Source: Lysobacter_K sp043738095 (GTDB lineage Bacteria > Pseudomonadota > Gammaproteobacteria > Xanthomonadales > Xanthomonadaceae). From it: a DNA stretch of 64,000 nucleotides. The notes beneath the pieces are model-generated. The model saw only the letters and a program-made list of their open reading frames with translations, did not search any database and was not told the DNA's origin. The stretch is taken from NCBI GenBank assembly GCA_043738095.1, contig JAYSZI010000123.1, positions 62,001 to 126,000 on the forward strand. Direction: 5' to 3'. Position 1 is the stretch's first letter; each line of letters starts with the position of its first letter. Below are positions 1 through 7,870 of this stretch, in pieces. The position numbers and the translations under genes were made by a program.

Positions 1-96
1 CCCTTGGTCAACGGACTTAGCGTGACCTACGAGTGGATCCTGGCCCAAGTCCAATCAGGCCGCCGCGACGACAGCGACAATGAGGCGGTGGCCTAG
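1..96 (+). CDS. 3' end of a sugar-nucleotide epimerase-like gene (partial)
   Basis: An open frame runs from the first base to a TAG at 94-96 and gives 31 C-terminal residues. The segment NGLSVTYEWILAQVQ resembles the last helix of extended short-chain NAD-dependent epimerases and GDP-sugar epimerases/reductases, which often end in a G-L-x-x-T-Y-x-W-I pattern. The next gene makes a lipid-linked sugar, so a role in surface polysaccharide precursor synthesis would fit. Only the tail is visible and no catalytic motif lies in the window, so the family call is tentative. Confidence 0.4.
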   Translation, partial: PLVNGLSVTYEWILAQVQSGRRDDSDNEAVA

Positions 97-396
97 GGTT
101 GCTCGCTGTTGTGGAGTGACCGAAAACACGACGGGCGCGCTCCGCCCACTCGCTAGGCGCCCTGGTCACCCAGCACGCTCTATCAAGTAATCAACGCTTG
201 GAAATCAGCGCGGGCTCGCCTGCAAGCCGCCCATCGAACTGCGTTTAACAGCCGTTCCTGAAACCCAGGTGCGGCACCACGTAATCCGGCGTAGCTGTGC
301 CCGGAAGACTTAACGATTAGCTCCACCATTCACGGCATGCAGACGAAGGCCGACTGAGACTGCTGCTGCATTTACGCGTTACCGAACAGGGGCGGT
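97..396. other. 300-bp intergenic stretch, no gene seen
   Basis: I find no convincing open frame, RNA gene or strong terminator hairpin here. It presumably holds the end of the upstream transcript and the promoter of the WecA-like gene. It is less GC-rich by eye than the housekeeping genes that follow, as is common in polysaccharide loci. Confidence 0.5.
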
Positions 397-1515
397 ATGG
401 GTACTTATTCAATAGCACTGGTCATGAGCGCACTTCTCACGGCCCTCATCTTGTGGGTGCTTCACCCCATAGCCCTGAGGCATGGATTGGTGGATCTCCC
501 CGGGGGGCGTAAAGACCATTCACACCCGACGCCGATCACCGGTGGCTTAGCGATTGCCATCGCCATTTTCGTGACTGCTTTTGCGGTAAACGAATTTTCG
601 CAAACGTTTGCGGCTTTCGTGGCAGGCGCTTTGCTGCTGGTCGTGATCGGGATGGTGGACGATGCCCGCGACCTGCGCTGGCCTTGGCGCATTCTGGCGC
701 AAGTAGTCGCCGCGCTGGTCATGATCTATTGGGGCGGGGTTCGGGTCGACTATGTCGGCCCGATCTTCACCGACACGCCGATTTCGCTCGGCCCGTGGGC
801 GGTCCCATTCACCGTGGTTGCCACCGTGGGCTTAGTCAATGCAGTGAATATGTCCGATGGCACGGACGGCTTAGCGGGCTCTTTGTGCTTTGTGGGCTTG
901 TTGATGCTCGGCGCGGCTGCGCTTTATGCGGGCAACGAAAGCCTGTTCGCCAAGTTGCTGCCCATTCTGGCTGCGATCGGGGTTTTTTTAACCTCCAACC
1001 TTCGATTCGCCTCACAGAGACGCGCAAAAGTTTTCCTGGGCAATGGCGGCAGCGCCTTCCTGGGATTCACCATCGCGTGGGTAGCTTTCCGCCTCACCCA
1101 GAGTTCGGCGCACCCGGTTTCCCCGGTGCTCGCCCCTTGGTTACTCGCCCCGCCCCTCATTGATTGCCTTGTTCTGATTGTTCGGCGAATCAAAATGGGC
1201 CGCTCCCCCTTCCACGCGGACCGCGACCATATTCACCACTTGCTGTTGGATGCGGGATTCACGCCGACGCAAGTAGCCATGGGGTTGAGTTTGCTGTCTT
1301 TGACCTTGGGCGTGCTGGCCGCGTCTGTGCTGCGGACCAATAGTGGAACTGAGACCCACCTGGTGGTGGGGTTCGCGGTATTGACCTTGGCCTACTACTG
1401 GCTGACCTCGCGTCGTCCACGCGCCGTGCGCTCGTTTAAGCGGTTGCGGTATGCGCTGATGGGGGACGGCATCCACCCCCGATTCGTCCGCGATCATGAA
1501 AAAGTAGAATCGTAG
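397..1515 (+). CDS. wecA: WecA/MraY-family undecaprenyl-phosphate sugar-1-phosphate transferase
   Basis: Predicted polytopic inner-membrane enzyme (372 aa) that moves a sugar-1-phosphate, typically GlcNAc-1-P, from a UDP-sugar to undecaprenyl phosphate, the first membrane step of O-antigen or similar glycans. Visible family motifs: DLPGGRKDH and TPITGG near residues 33-50, the Mg-binding pair D88-D89 in MVDDARD, NAVNMSDGTDGLAG at 148-161, and the cytosolic HADRDHIHH at 273-281. The start ATG follows a GGGGCGG stretch. Oddity: the usual G-D-A-G-S loop reads G215-N216-G-G-S, replacing an acidic residue conserved in most members. The donor sugar cannot be told from sequence, so WecA specifically is less certain than the family. 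Confidence 0.85.
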   Translation: MGTYSIALVMSALLTALILWVLHPIALRHGLVDLPGGRKDHSHPTPITGGLAIAIAIFVTAFAVNEFSQTFAAFVAGALLLVVIGMVDDARDLRWPWRILAQVVAALVMIYWGGVRVDYVGPIFTDTPISLGPWAVPFTVVATVGLVNAVNMSDGTDGLAGSLCFVGLLMLGAAALYAGNESLFAKLLPILAAIGVFLTSNLRFASQRRAKVFLGNGGSAFLGFTIAWVAFRLTQSSAHPVSPVLAPWLLAPPLIDCLVLIVRRIKMGRSPFHADRDHIHHLLLDAGFTPTQVAMGLSLLSLTLGVLAASVLRTNSGTETHLVVGFAVLTLAYYWLTSRRPRAVRSFKRLRYALMGDGIHPRFVRDHEKVES

Positions 1516-1542
1516 ATCCCACCCACACCTGGGCAATCAAGC

Positions 1543-2196
1543 GTGGCGAGTCCTCATCGAATGGGCGAAACGCTCCCGCTTGGTGTGCCGGCAGGTCGCG
1601 GCATGTTTCTGCCACTGCCAGACGCTCATGTAACGCTGGATCCGGCATGGCTCTCGCTCGATGCCGCCGGTGCTTTGTTTGCGCAGTTGCTAGATGCGCT
1701 GCCCTGGGAAGTACACACCGTGCGGCTGTTCGGTCGCGAGCACCCCGCGCCGCGACTGAGCTGTTGGATCGGTGATGCCGACGCGAGTTACCGCTACTCG
1801 GGCACGCACTTTACGCCCCGGCCGTGGCCGACAGCATTGCGACCGATTCGCGAGCGGCTTGCGCACGAGCTCGGTGGCGATTTCAACAGCGTGCTCGCTA
1901 ATCGGTACCGCGACGGACGCGACGCGGTGGGCTGGCATAGCGACTCCGAGCGGGAATTGGGTGGGTCGCCGGTCATCGCATCGCTCAGCCTGGGTGCCAC
2001 GCGGCGCTTCAACCTCAAGCATCGCCACAGCACGGAGCAGAAGCTGGCGTTGGACCTGCCGTCCGGGAGCTTGCTGGTGATGGCGGGGACCACGCAACGG
2101 CACTATAAGCACGCAGTCCCACGGACCACGCGGCCGGTCGGCGAACGCATCAATCTGACTTTCCGACGCATTCTGAGCGCCGTCGGGGACCGCTGA
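1543..2196 (+). CDS. AlkB-like alpha-ketoglutarate-dependent DNA/RNA dealkylase
   Basis: Fe(II)/2-oxoglutarate dioxygenase of the AlkB/ALKBH2 type (217 aa), expected to remove methyl groups from alkylated bases by oxidative demethylation. The iron ligands are H132 and D134 in the motif NRYRDGRDAVGWHSDSE and H190 in HYKH; the 2-oxoglutarate-binding R-x-N-x-T-x-R is seen as R202-I-N-L-T-F-R208. Length fits the short ALKBH2/3-like bacterial group. The start is uncertain: GTG at 1543 gives the longest form, with in-frame ATGs at 1561 and 1603, none with a clear Shine-Dalgarno. It follows the WecA-like gene by 27 bp, but no functional link is evident. Confidence 0.88.
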   Translation: MASPHRMGETLPLGVPAGRGMFLPLPDAHVTLDPAWLSLDAAGALFAQLLDALPWEVHTVRLFGREHPAPRLSCWIGDADASYRYSGTHFTPRPWPTALRPIRERLAHELGGDFNSVLANRYRDGRDAVGWHSDSERELGGSPVIASLSLGATRRFNLKHRHSTEQKLALDLPSGSLLVMAGTTQRHYKHAVPRTTRPVGERINLTFRRILSAVGDR

Positions 2197-2240
2197 CAGC
2201 TGTTAACCGAAGAGGAGGAGCGCGAGCCCCTCTCCTGACG

Positions 2241-2927
2241 CTACTTTTTATGCGCGCTCTGCTCGTGGCTGGCGCCCTGCGTCAACACCCAGCCGGTCAT
2301 GTCGCGACTGAGGTCCGTGAGCGCGCGCTCGAACGCGTTGACCACATCCGGCACCGCGGTGCTGGCCGCAGGCTGTGTCTGGAGAAAGGTCTGGGACAGC
2401 ACGACCTGCTGGTCCAGCGAGTGCAGCAGTTTGGCGTTGACCTCGATTGTCGCCGCCGGCACAGCCTGGCCGGCGTAGTCGGATTCAAACCTGCGCAGGT
2501 CGAGCACCAATTTGTAGTCGGCAGCAACGCCGGCGCCTTGGCGCGCCACGGCGCGAATACGGCCGGAATCTTCCAGCGCGCGCAGCACCGCGTCTTCGAG
2601 CATTTCGCCCGGACGCTTGGCCCAGTTGGCGCCCTTGTAGACCTCCAATTGCACCGGGCTAGGACGCACCGCGATGCGCAGGCTGTCGTGCACGCGCGAG
2701 GCGGTTGGGCTGATCACGGCCAGCTGCCACGGCACGCTCGGCCAAGAAGGATCGGGCTGCACGCGCGGGTCGGGTGCGTACACGGTGATCGGATCTTTCT
2801 TGCCGCCCAAAAGCGAGCAACCCGCAAGCACGAGCAGCAGGGCGCAAGCCAGAAAGCGTGACGCGAGGGTGCCGATGGGATACGCAGAAGATGCGCGCGG
2901 CATGAAGGGGGAGAGAGGCGTGGTCAT
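2241..2927 (-). CDS. ABC-type transport auxiliary lipoprotein (MCE operon)
   Basis: Predicted outer-membrane-directed lipoprotein (228 aa) of the ABC_trans_aux/PqiC-like family found with MCE-type lipid transporters. The signal segment ends in LVLAGC, with C37 as lipidated residue. The mature part has the family's N-terminal strand with a P-I-T-V-Y-A-P-D-P-R segment, followed by the pattern of a YscW/PqiC-like domain. Its ATG overlaps the stop of the upstream mlaD-like gene by 4 bp, which fixes the start and implies translational coupling. It is the last gene of the mlaE-F-D operon. No mlaC-like soluble carrier is present, so this lipoprotein may serve as the periplasmic or outer-membrane partner. 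Confidence 0.8.
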   Translation of the reverse strand: MTTPLSPFMPRASSAYPIGTLASRFLACALLLVLAGCSLLGGKKDPITVYAPDPRVQPDPSWPSVPWQLAVISPTASRVHDSLRIAVRPSPVQLEVYKGANWAKRPGEMLEDAVLRALEDSGRIRAVARQGAGVAADYKLVLDLRRFESDYAGQAVPAATIEVNAKLLHSLDQQVVLSQTFLQTQPAASTAVPDVVNAFERALTDLSRDMTGWVLTQGASHEQSAHKK

Positions 2928-3850
2928 TTGGGTTCAAACTCCTTCGGTGCATCGCGGCCGAGCAGGTAGCGTCCGGGGCTGCTGTCGAGGCGGTCGCTGA
3001 TGCGGCGCAGGTCGCGGACCAGCGTGCGCACTTCTGACAGCGTCGGCCCTAGCTGCCCCAGACCCTCGTTGGCAAAGCTGCTGATCGCGGCACGGTTTTC
3101 CGAGACGATGCCGTTGGCGCCTTTGGCCGCCGAGTCCATGCTGGTGAGCGTGTTATCCAGCTTGCGGATCAGGCCTGGCAGTTTCTGAACCAGTTCGCGG
3201 TCGATGTCCTCGACGGCGTGATTGGTGGTCTTCAACGTCGCCTCGAGCTGTTCGCTCGACTCCCGGGCATTGATGATCATCGCGCGCAGGTCTTCGCGCT
3301 GGTCGGCGATCGAGCCCGTCATTGCATCAAGGTTCGCCAGCGTGTTCGACACGCGCTTGACGTTGTCTTCGCTGAGGATCTGGTCCATGCGCATGACCAG
3401 CCGGTTGGCCGTGTCGGCGATGTTCTGCAGTGCCGACGATTCCGTCTGGATCACCGGGATTTCGCGTTTGTCGACGTCGGCCAACGCGGGACTACCCGGG
3501 CTGCCGCCCGTGAGCTGGATGATCGGGCTGCCGGTGAGGCTGGGCATGGTGATCTTGGCGCGCGTGTCGGCCTTGATCGGAACGTCCGCCTGCAGCCGCA
3601 GTTTGGCCAGCACGCGGCGTGGGTCCTCCGGCGCCAGTCGCAGGGTTTCCACCGTGCCGACCGAGATCCCGTTGTATTGCACCGAGCTGCCTTCGGACAG
3701 GCCGGTGACCGGCTCGTTGAAGATCACCGCGTATTCCCGCCACGATTTCTCCGACGAGTACTTCGCCGCCCACAATGCGAATAGCAGCAGCGCGAGCGAT
3801 GCGACGATCGTGAATGCACCGATGAGGACGTAGTTGGCTTTTGTTTCCAT
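2924..3850 (-). CDS. mlaD: MlaD/MCE-domain lipid transport protein
   Basis: Single-pass inner-membrane protein (308 aa) with one MCE domain, the substrate-binding ring of Mla-type phospholipid transporters. The transmembrane helix lies at about residues 8-30 (VLIGAFTIVASLALLLFALW). The MCE domain follows with the typical VTGLSEGSSVQYNGISVGTV stretch. A long, probably coiled-coil tail of about 150 residues makes it much longer than E. coli MlaD (about 180 aa). I chose the ATG at 3850, two bases after the mlaF stop, over a longer frame that would overlap mlaF. It is co-transcribed with mlaE and mlaF. Confidence 0.88.
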   Translation of the reverse strand: METKANYVLIGAFTIVASLALLLFALWAAKYSSEKSWREYAVIFNEPVTGLSEGSSVQYNGISVGTVETLRLAPEDPRRVLAKLRLQADVPIKADTRAKITMPSLTGSPIIQLTGGSPGSPALADVDKREIPVIQTESSALQNIADTANRLVMRMDQILSEDNVKRVSNTLANLDAMTGSIADQREDLRAMIINARESSEQLEATLKTTNHAVEDIDRELVQKLPGLIRKLDNTLTSMDSAAKGANGIVSENRAAISSFANEGLGQLGPTLSEVRTLVRDLRRISDRLDSSPGRYLLGRDAPKEFEPK

Positions 3851-3852
3851 GG

Positions 3853-4674
3853 TCAGGTGTCCTGGCTTGCTTCGCGGGCCTCGCGCGCGGCACGCGCACG
3901 GGGTCCATGGAAATATTCCTGCAACCACTCGTGATCGAAGCGCTCCACCTCGGCCATCGGTGCGCACACCAACACCTTCTGGTCGGCGAGCACGGCGACG
4001 CGGTCACAGATAGCGTAGAGCGTGTCGAGGTCGTGTGTGATCAGGAACACGGTCAGACCGAGCGCCTGCTGCAGCGTGCGGATCAGGCGATCGAATGCGG
4101 CCGCGCCGATCGGGTCGAGGCCGGCAGTGGGCTCATCGAGGAACAGCAGCGGCGGATCCAGCGCCAAGGCCCGCGCGAGCCCTGCGCGTTTGCGCATGCC
4201 GCCGGACAATTGCGACGGCAGCTTGTTAAGTGCATCCGCGGGCAGCCCCGCGAGCTTGATCTTGAGCAGCGCCAATTCGTAGCGCAGCGAATCGGGCAGG
4301 TCGCGGTGGTATTCCTTCAGCGGCACCTGAACGTTCTCGCCGACGGTCAGTGACGAAAACAGCGCGCCGTCCTGAAACAGCACGCCGGTATTGCGTTCGA
4401 TGTAGTGGTGTTGCTCCACGTCTTCGGCGAGCGCGTCTATGCCCAGCACCTCGATCTCGCCTTCGTCCGGCTTGCGCAGCCCCAGGATCGAGCGCATCAG
4501 CACCGACTTGCCCGTGCCCGAGCCGCCGACGACGCCGAGGATCTCGCCACGCTGCACGTCGAGATCGACGCCGTCATGGACGACCTGCTCGCCGAAGCGG
4601 TTGACCAGGCCGCGGACGCGGATGATGGGGGCCTCCTGCTTCGGGTCCGGGGGGGGCTGCGCGTCCACGCTCAT
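3853..4674 (-). CDS. mlaF: Mla-type ABC transporter ATP-binding protein
   Basis: Cytoplasmic ATPase (273 aa) that should power the MlaE permease in phospholipid trafficking between inner and outer membrane. Walker A is GGSGTGKS, the ABC signature LSGGM, Walker B LLFLDEP, and the H-loop lies in LITHDLD. The ATG at 4674 overlaps the mlaE TGA (ATGA), so the longer upstream frame is not used. Direction of transport is debated even in E. coli and is not visible from sequence. Confidence 0.92.
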   Translation of the reverse strand: MSVDAQPPPDPKQEAPIIRVRGLVNRFGEQVVHDGVDLDVQRGEILGVVGGSGTGKSVLMRSILGLRKPDEGEIEVLGIDALAEDVEQHHYIERNTGVLFQDGALFSSLTVGENVQVPLKEYHRDLPDSLRYELALLKIKLAGLPADALNKLPSQLSGGMRKRAGLARALALDPPLLFLDEPTAGLDPIGAAAFDRLIRTLQQALGLTVFLITHDLDTLYAICDRVAVLADQKVLVCAPMAEVERFDHEWLQEYFHGPRARAAREAREASQDT

Positions 4675-5792
4675 ATTTCCATCTGCATGAACCAGATCGC
4701 GAAAAACGCGTCGAGGATGATCACCAGCGAGATAGCCTGCACCACGCTGGACGTGGTGCGCTCGCCCACCGACTGCGCCGTGCCTTCCACCTGCATGCCT
4801 TCGAGGCAGCCGATCAGGCTGATGATCAGCGCAAACACCGGCGCCTTCGCCAGGCCGACCCACAGGTGGCGCACCTCCATCGTTTCCTGCATGCGCGCGA
4901 GGTACTGCTGCGGCGGGATGTCGAGGCCATACGCACCCACCGTCAAGCCGCCGAGCAATCCGAAGATCATCGCCACGAACGTCAGCAGTGGCAGCATGAT
5001 CACCAGCGCCAGCACGCGCGGGATCACCAGCAGGTCCACCGGGTCCAGGCCGAGGGTACGGATCGCGTCGACCTCCTCACGACTCACCATCGCGCCGATC
5101 TGCGCGGTAAACGCGCTCGCAGTTCGCCCGGCCAGGATGATCGCGGTGAGCAACACGCCGAACTCGCGCAGGAACGCGATGCTGACCAGTTCGACCACGA
5201 AGATGGTGGCGCCGAAATCGCGCAGGATGTTCGCGCCCAGGAACGCCACCACCGCGCCGACCAGGAAGCACAACAGGGCCACCAGCGGCACCGCGTCCAG
5301 GCCGACCTGCTCCATGTGATGGACGGTGGCGATCGGGCGGAACCGGCTCGGCTGCTTGATCATGCGCAGCAGCTTGGCCAGGGTTTCACCGAAGAACGCG
5401 ATCAGCGCGAGCGCTTCTTTCCAGTTGTCGGTGAGCGTGAAACCCAAGCGAGATAGCGCGGCGGCGAAGCCGAGTTCGCGTTTGCGTTTGGGGCGGTCGT
5501 CGGGCACATCTTCGATCGCGGCGACCAGCGTCTTGTGGTCCTCGCTGAATTCGAACGTGCTGAACTCAAGTTTGTTGCGGCGCGCGAAGCGGATCAGCTG
5601 CAGCACGCCCATGGAATCGAGTCGATCCGCGGCCGTCGCGTCGACGGCCGTGACCGTGTCCGGCACGTCGGACAGGCACTCGCCGATCTGAGTGGCGTAC
5701 TGCAGGGTCCATTGGCCACTCAACCGCAAGCGCGACGGATCGGCGGTATCGACTTCGATCTGCGGTGGCGGCGCGGTGGGCGATGTGGTCAT
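4671..5792 (-). CDS. mlaE: MlaE-type permease with N-terminal STAS domain
   Basis: Inner-membrane permease (373 aa) of the MlaE/YrbE family. Residues about 10-100 form a STAS-like domain (VTAVDATAADRLDSMGVLQL), equivalent to the separate MlaB of E. coli; the permease part (about 120-373) carries the family's EVDAIRTLGLDP motif and several hydrophobic helices. The fusion explains why no mlaB gene lies in the operon. ATG 5792 was chosen because the upstream extension has no domain and overlaps the divergent promoter region. It heads the operon mlaE-F-D-lipoprotein and is divergent from a ThrE-like gene 106 bp away. Confidence 0.9.
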   Translation of the reverse strand: MTTSPTAPPPQIEVDTADPSRLRLSGQWTLQYATQIGECLSDVPDTVTAVDATAADRLDSMGVLQLIRFARRNKLEFSTFEFSEDHKTLVAAIEDVPDDRPKRKRELGFAAALSRLGFTLTDNWKEALALIAFFGETLAKLLRMIKQPSRFRPIATVHHMEQVGLDAVPLVALLCFLVGAVVAFLGANILRDFGATIFVVELVSIAFLREFGVLLTAIILAGRTASAFTAQIGAMVSREEVDAIRTLGLDPVDLLVIPRVLALVIMLPLLTFVAMIFGLLGGLTVGAYGLDIPPQQYLARMQETMEVRHLWVGLAKAPVFALIISLIGCLEGMQVEGTAQSVGERTTSSVVQAISLVIILDAFFAIWFMQMEI

Positions 5793-5898
5793 AGGGCCTC
5801 GTGGCGGCAGGATACAGGCTCGCCGGTGGCCCGTGAGCGCTGCGTCGCCGCCGCCGTCGGGTGGCGAAACGGTAGCGCCTGCATGCGATGCTGCGCGC

Positions 5899-7149
5899 AT
5901 GTCCAGCCCCATGCCCCTGACCAGCGCCAGCTACGCCGCGAAGATCAACTTCATGGTCGAGCTGGCCGAGCGCCTGCACGCCTACGGGACCACGGCGCAG
6001 CGGCTGGAAGGCGCGATCAGCGCAGTCGCCCACAAGCTGCGGCTCGAGTGCGAGCCGTGGTCCAACCCGACCGGCATGATCCTGACCTTCAGCGACCCGC
6101 AGCGCCCGCTCGGCGATAGCGCCACCACCCGCGTGATCCGGCTGCCGCCGGGGGACAACGACCTGTACCGCCTCAGCGAGACCGACCGCATTGCCGAGGA
6201 CGTCATGGCCGGGCGCCTCGATCTGGCCAGCGCGCATGCGGCGATGAGCGCGCTCGATCGGGTCCCGTCGGCGCGCACGCGCGCGATGCAGGTGCTCGGG
6301 TTCGGGCTGGCGGCAACGGCGATCGCCGGCTTGCTGCGCTTGCCGTGGCTGGACATCGGCGTGGCCGGGTTCAACGGCATTGTCATCGGGCTGCTGGTGC
6401 AAGCCGCGGAGATCCGCCCGCGCCTGCGCGAGGGTTTGGAGGCAATCGCCGGCACGTTCGCCGCGGGCGCCGCGATTGTGGTGGCTAGTTTCTTCGCGCC
6501 GCTGAATCAGAACACCGTGATCATCGCCTCGCTGATCGTGCTGCTGCCGGGCTTGTCACTGACCAACGCGGTCAACGAGCTCAGCAGCCAGCATTTGGTG
6601 TCGGGCACGGCGCGCTTTGCCGGCGCGGTGACGACGGTGTTGAAGCTGGCGGTTGGGGTCGCGATTGCGCTGTACGTGGCCGACTTGTTGGGGTTGGAGC
6701 CCGCGGTACGCGCACTGCGACCGCAGCCGAATTGGATGGAATGGGGGTCCCTGGCGATTGCTGCATTCGCGTTTGCAGTGCTGTTCCGCGCCGACCGCCG
6801 CGATTATCCAAAAGTGATGGCTGCGGCGGCCAGCGGTTATCTGATCGCGCACTTCGGCGGCCTCGCGTTCGGGAATGCCGCCGGGATTTTCCTGGCCGCG
6901 CTGGTGATGACGGCGGCCGGCAATGCCTACGCGCGTTGGTGGCATCGGCCCGGTGCGATTGTGCGCGTGCCCGGCATCATCATGCTGGTGCCGGGCAGCG
7001 CGAGCCTGCGCGGTTTGATGGAACTGATCCAGCAGCAAGACGTGAGCGCCGGTCAGGACGCGCTGCTGGCGGTGCTGAATATCCTGCTGGCGTTGGTGGG
7101 CGGGCTGCTGTTCGGAAATCTGCTACTGCCGGCGCGGCGGAATTTGTAA
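5899..7149 (+). CDS. ThrE-family threonine/serine exporter-like membrane protein
   Basis: Predicted integral membrane protein (416 aa) combining both ThrE halves: an N-terminal domain (residues about 10-260, DUF1212) and a C-terminal domain (DUF3815-like). The N-terminal part begins with FMVELAERLHAYGTTAQRLE, typical of the cytoplasmic start of the family, and about ten hydrophobic helices follow. Members export L-threonine/L-serine in Corynebacterium; substrate here is inferred only. ATG 5899 gives the family-like start (ATG 5911 also possible); the longer frame back to 5692 overlaps mlaE antisense and has no domain. Confidence 0.82.
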   Translation: MSSPMPLTSASYAAKINFMVELAERLHAYGTTAQRLEGAISAVAHKLRLECEPWSNPTGMILTFSDPQRPLGDSATTRVIRLPPGDNDLYRLSETDRIAEDVMAGRLDLASAHAAMSALDRVPSARTRAMQVLGFGLAATAIAGLLRLPWLDIGVAGFNGIVIGLLVQAAEIRPRLREGLEAIAGTFAAGAAIVVASFFAPLNQNTVIIASLIVLLPGLSLTNAVNELSSQHLVSGTARFAGAVTTVLKLAVGVAIALYVADLLGLEPAVRALRPQPNWMEWGSLAIAAFAFAVLFRADRRDYPKVMAAAASGYLIAHFGGLAFGNAAGIFLAALVMTAAGNAYARWWHRPGAIVRVPGIIMLVPGSASLRGLMELIQQQDVSAGQDALLAVLNILLALVGGLLFGNLLLPARRNL

Positions 7150-7266
7150 GGTTGCTGGCTGAAGCCCCGATCACAGCGGCAAATCACATTCGCTATCGGC
7201 TAAAAGACGATGGATTCCTGCGGTCGCGCGGAGGTCGGGCCGAGGGGGTTTCCTGCCAGTCCCGCC

Positions 7267-7298
7267 AAAAAACTAAAACGCCGGCTCGAGGCCGGCGT
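7267..7298 (-). terminator. Rho-independent terminator of the H-NS gene
   Basis: Read on the minus strand, an 8-bp perfect stem ACGCCGGC/GCCGGCGT with a 5-nt loop is followed by TTTTAGTTTTTT. It lies about 40 bp past the H-NS stop codon. This is the clearest intrinsic terminator in the window. Confidence 0.9.
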
Positions 7299-7336
7299 CC
7301 GTGGCCGCTTAAACCGGCCGGAATACGGGTGCAGAC

Positions 7337-7705
7337 TTACTTGATCAGAAACTCATCCAGCGCCCGGCCCTGACCGGTATGGGCGGCCAGCCAGCGCGGC
7401 TGCTTGCCGCGGCCGGTCCAGGTTTCGGTGTTGTTGTCGGTATTGCGGTACTTCGGCGCGACCTTGCCCAGGGTTTTCTTCGCCTTGGCCGATTTGGCGC
7501 CCGAGGCCTTCGGTGCGTGGGCAGCGGTGCTGGCGGCGCCGAAAAGTTCGGCGATCGTGTAACCCTCGTTCTTGGCCAGCAGCGTGACCTTCTTGCGCAC
7601 CGCCAGCAGCGGCTTGCGCTTGCTCAGCGTGGTCTTGCGCTTCTTGGCCTGGTTGATGAGCGAGCCAAGCTCTTTCGCGGACAAGCGGTTGATATCGATG
7701 GTCAT
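7337..7705 (-). CDS. H-NS family DNA-binding protein
   Basis: Small (122 aa) nucleoid-associated protein. The C-terminal AT-hook-like DNA-binding motif is intact: YRNTDNNTETWTGRGKQPRWL, of which TWTGRG and PRWL are the family core. The N-terminal helices (about residues 1-50) are shorter and more basic than in E. coli H-NS, and a Lys/Ala-rich linker joins the halves. A GGAG element 6 bp before the ATG at 7705 sets the start. It is transcribed alone, with its own terminator. Likely a xenogeneic silencer or global regulator; targets unknown. Confidence 0.9.
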   Translation of the reverse strand: MTIDINRLSAKELGSLINQAKKRKTTLSKRKPLLAVRKKVTLLAKNEGYTIAELFGAASTAAHAPKASGAKSAKAKKTLGKVAPKYRNTDNNTETWTGRGKQPRWLAAHTGQGRALDEFLIK

Positions 7706-7870
7706 GAAATCTCCGGAAATAATGATGGGGAATATCGGTAGGGCCGCGTCCTGTCCTTGGCGCGCCGGGGCATGGTAATGACCCGGCGCCAATCCGTAAA
7801 CACGCCGGGATAATTCCCGGTTACCCGAGTACCGCGATCCGCGGATAAGGGCAGCGATTATTCGACGGGC

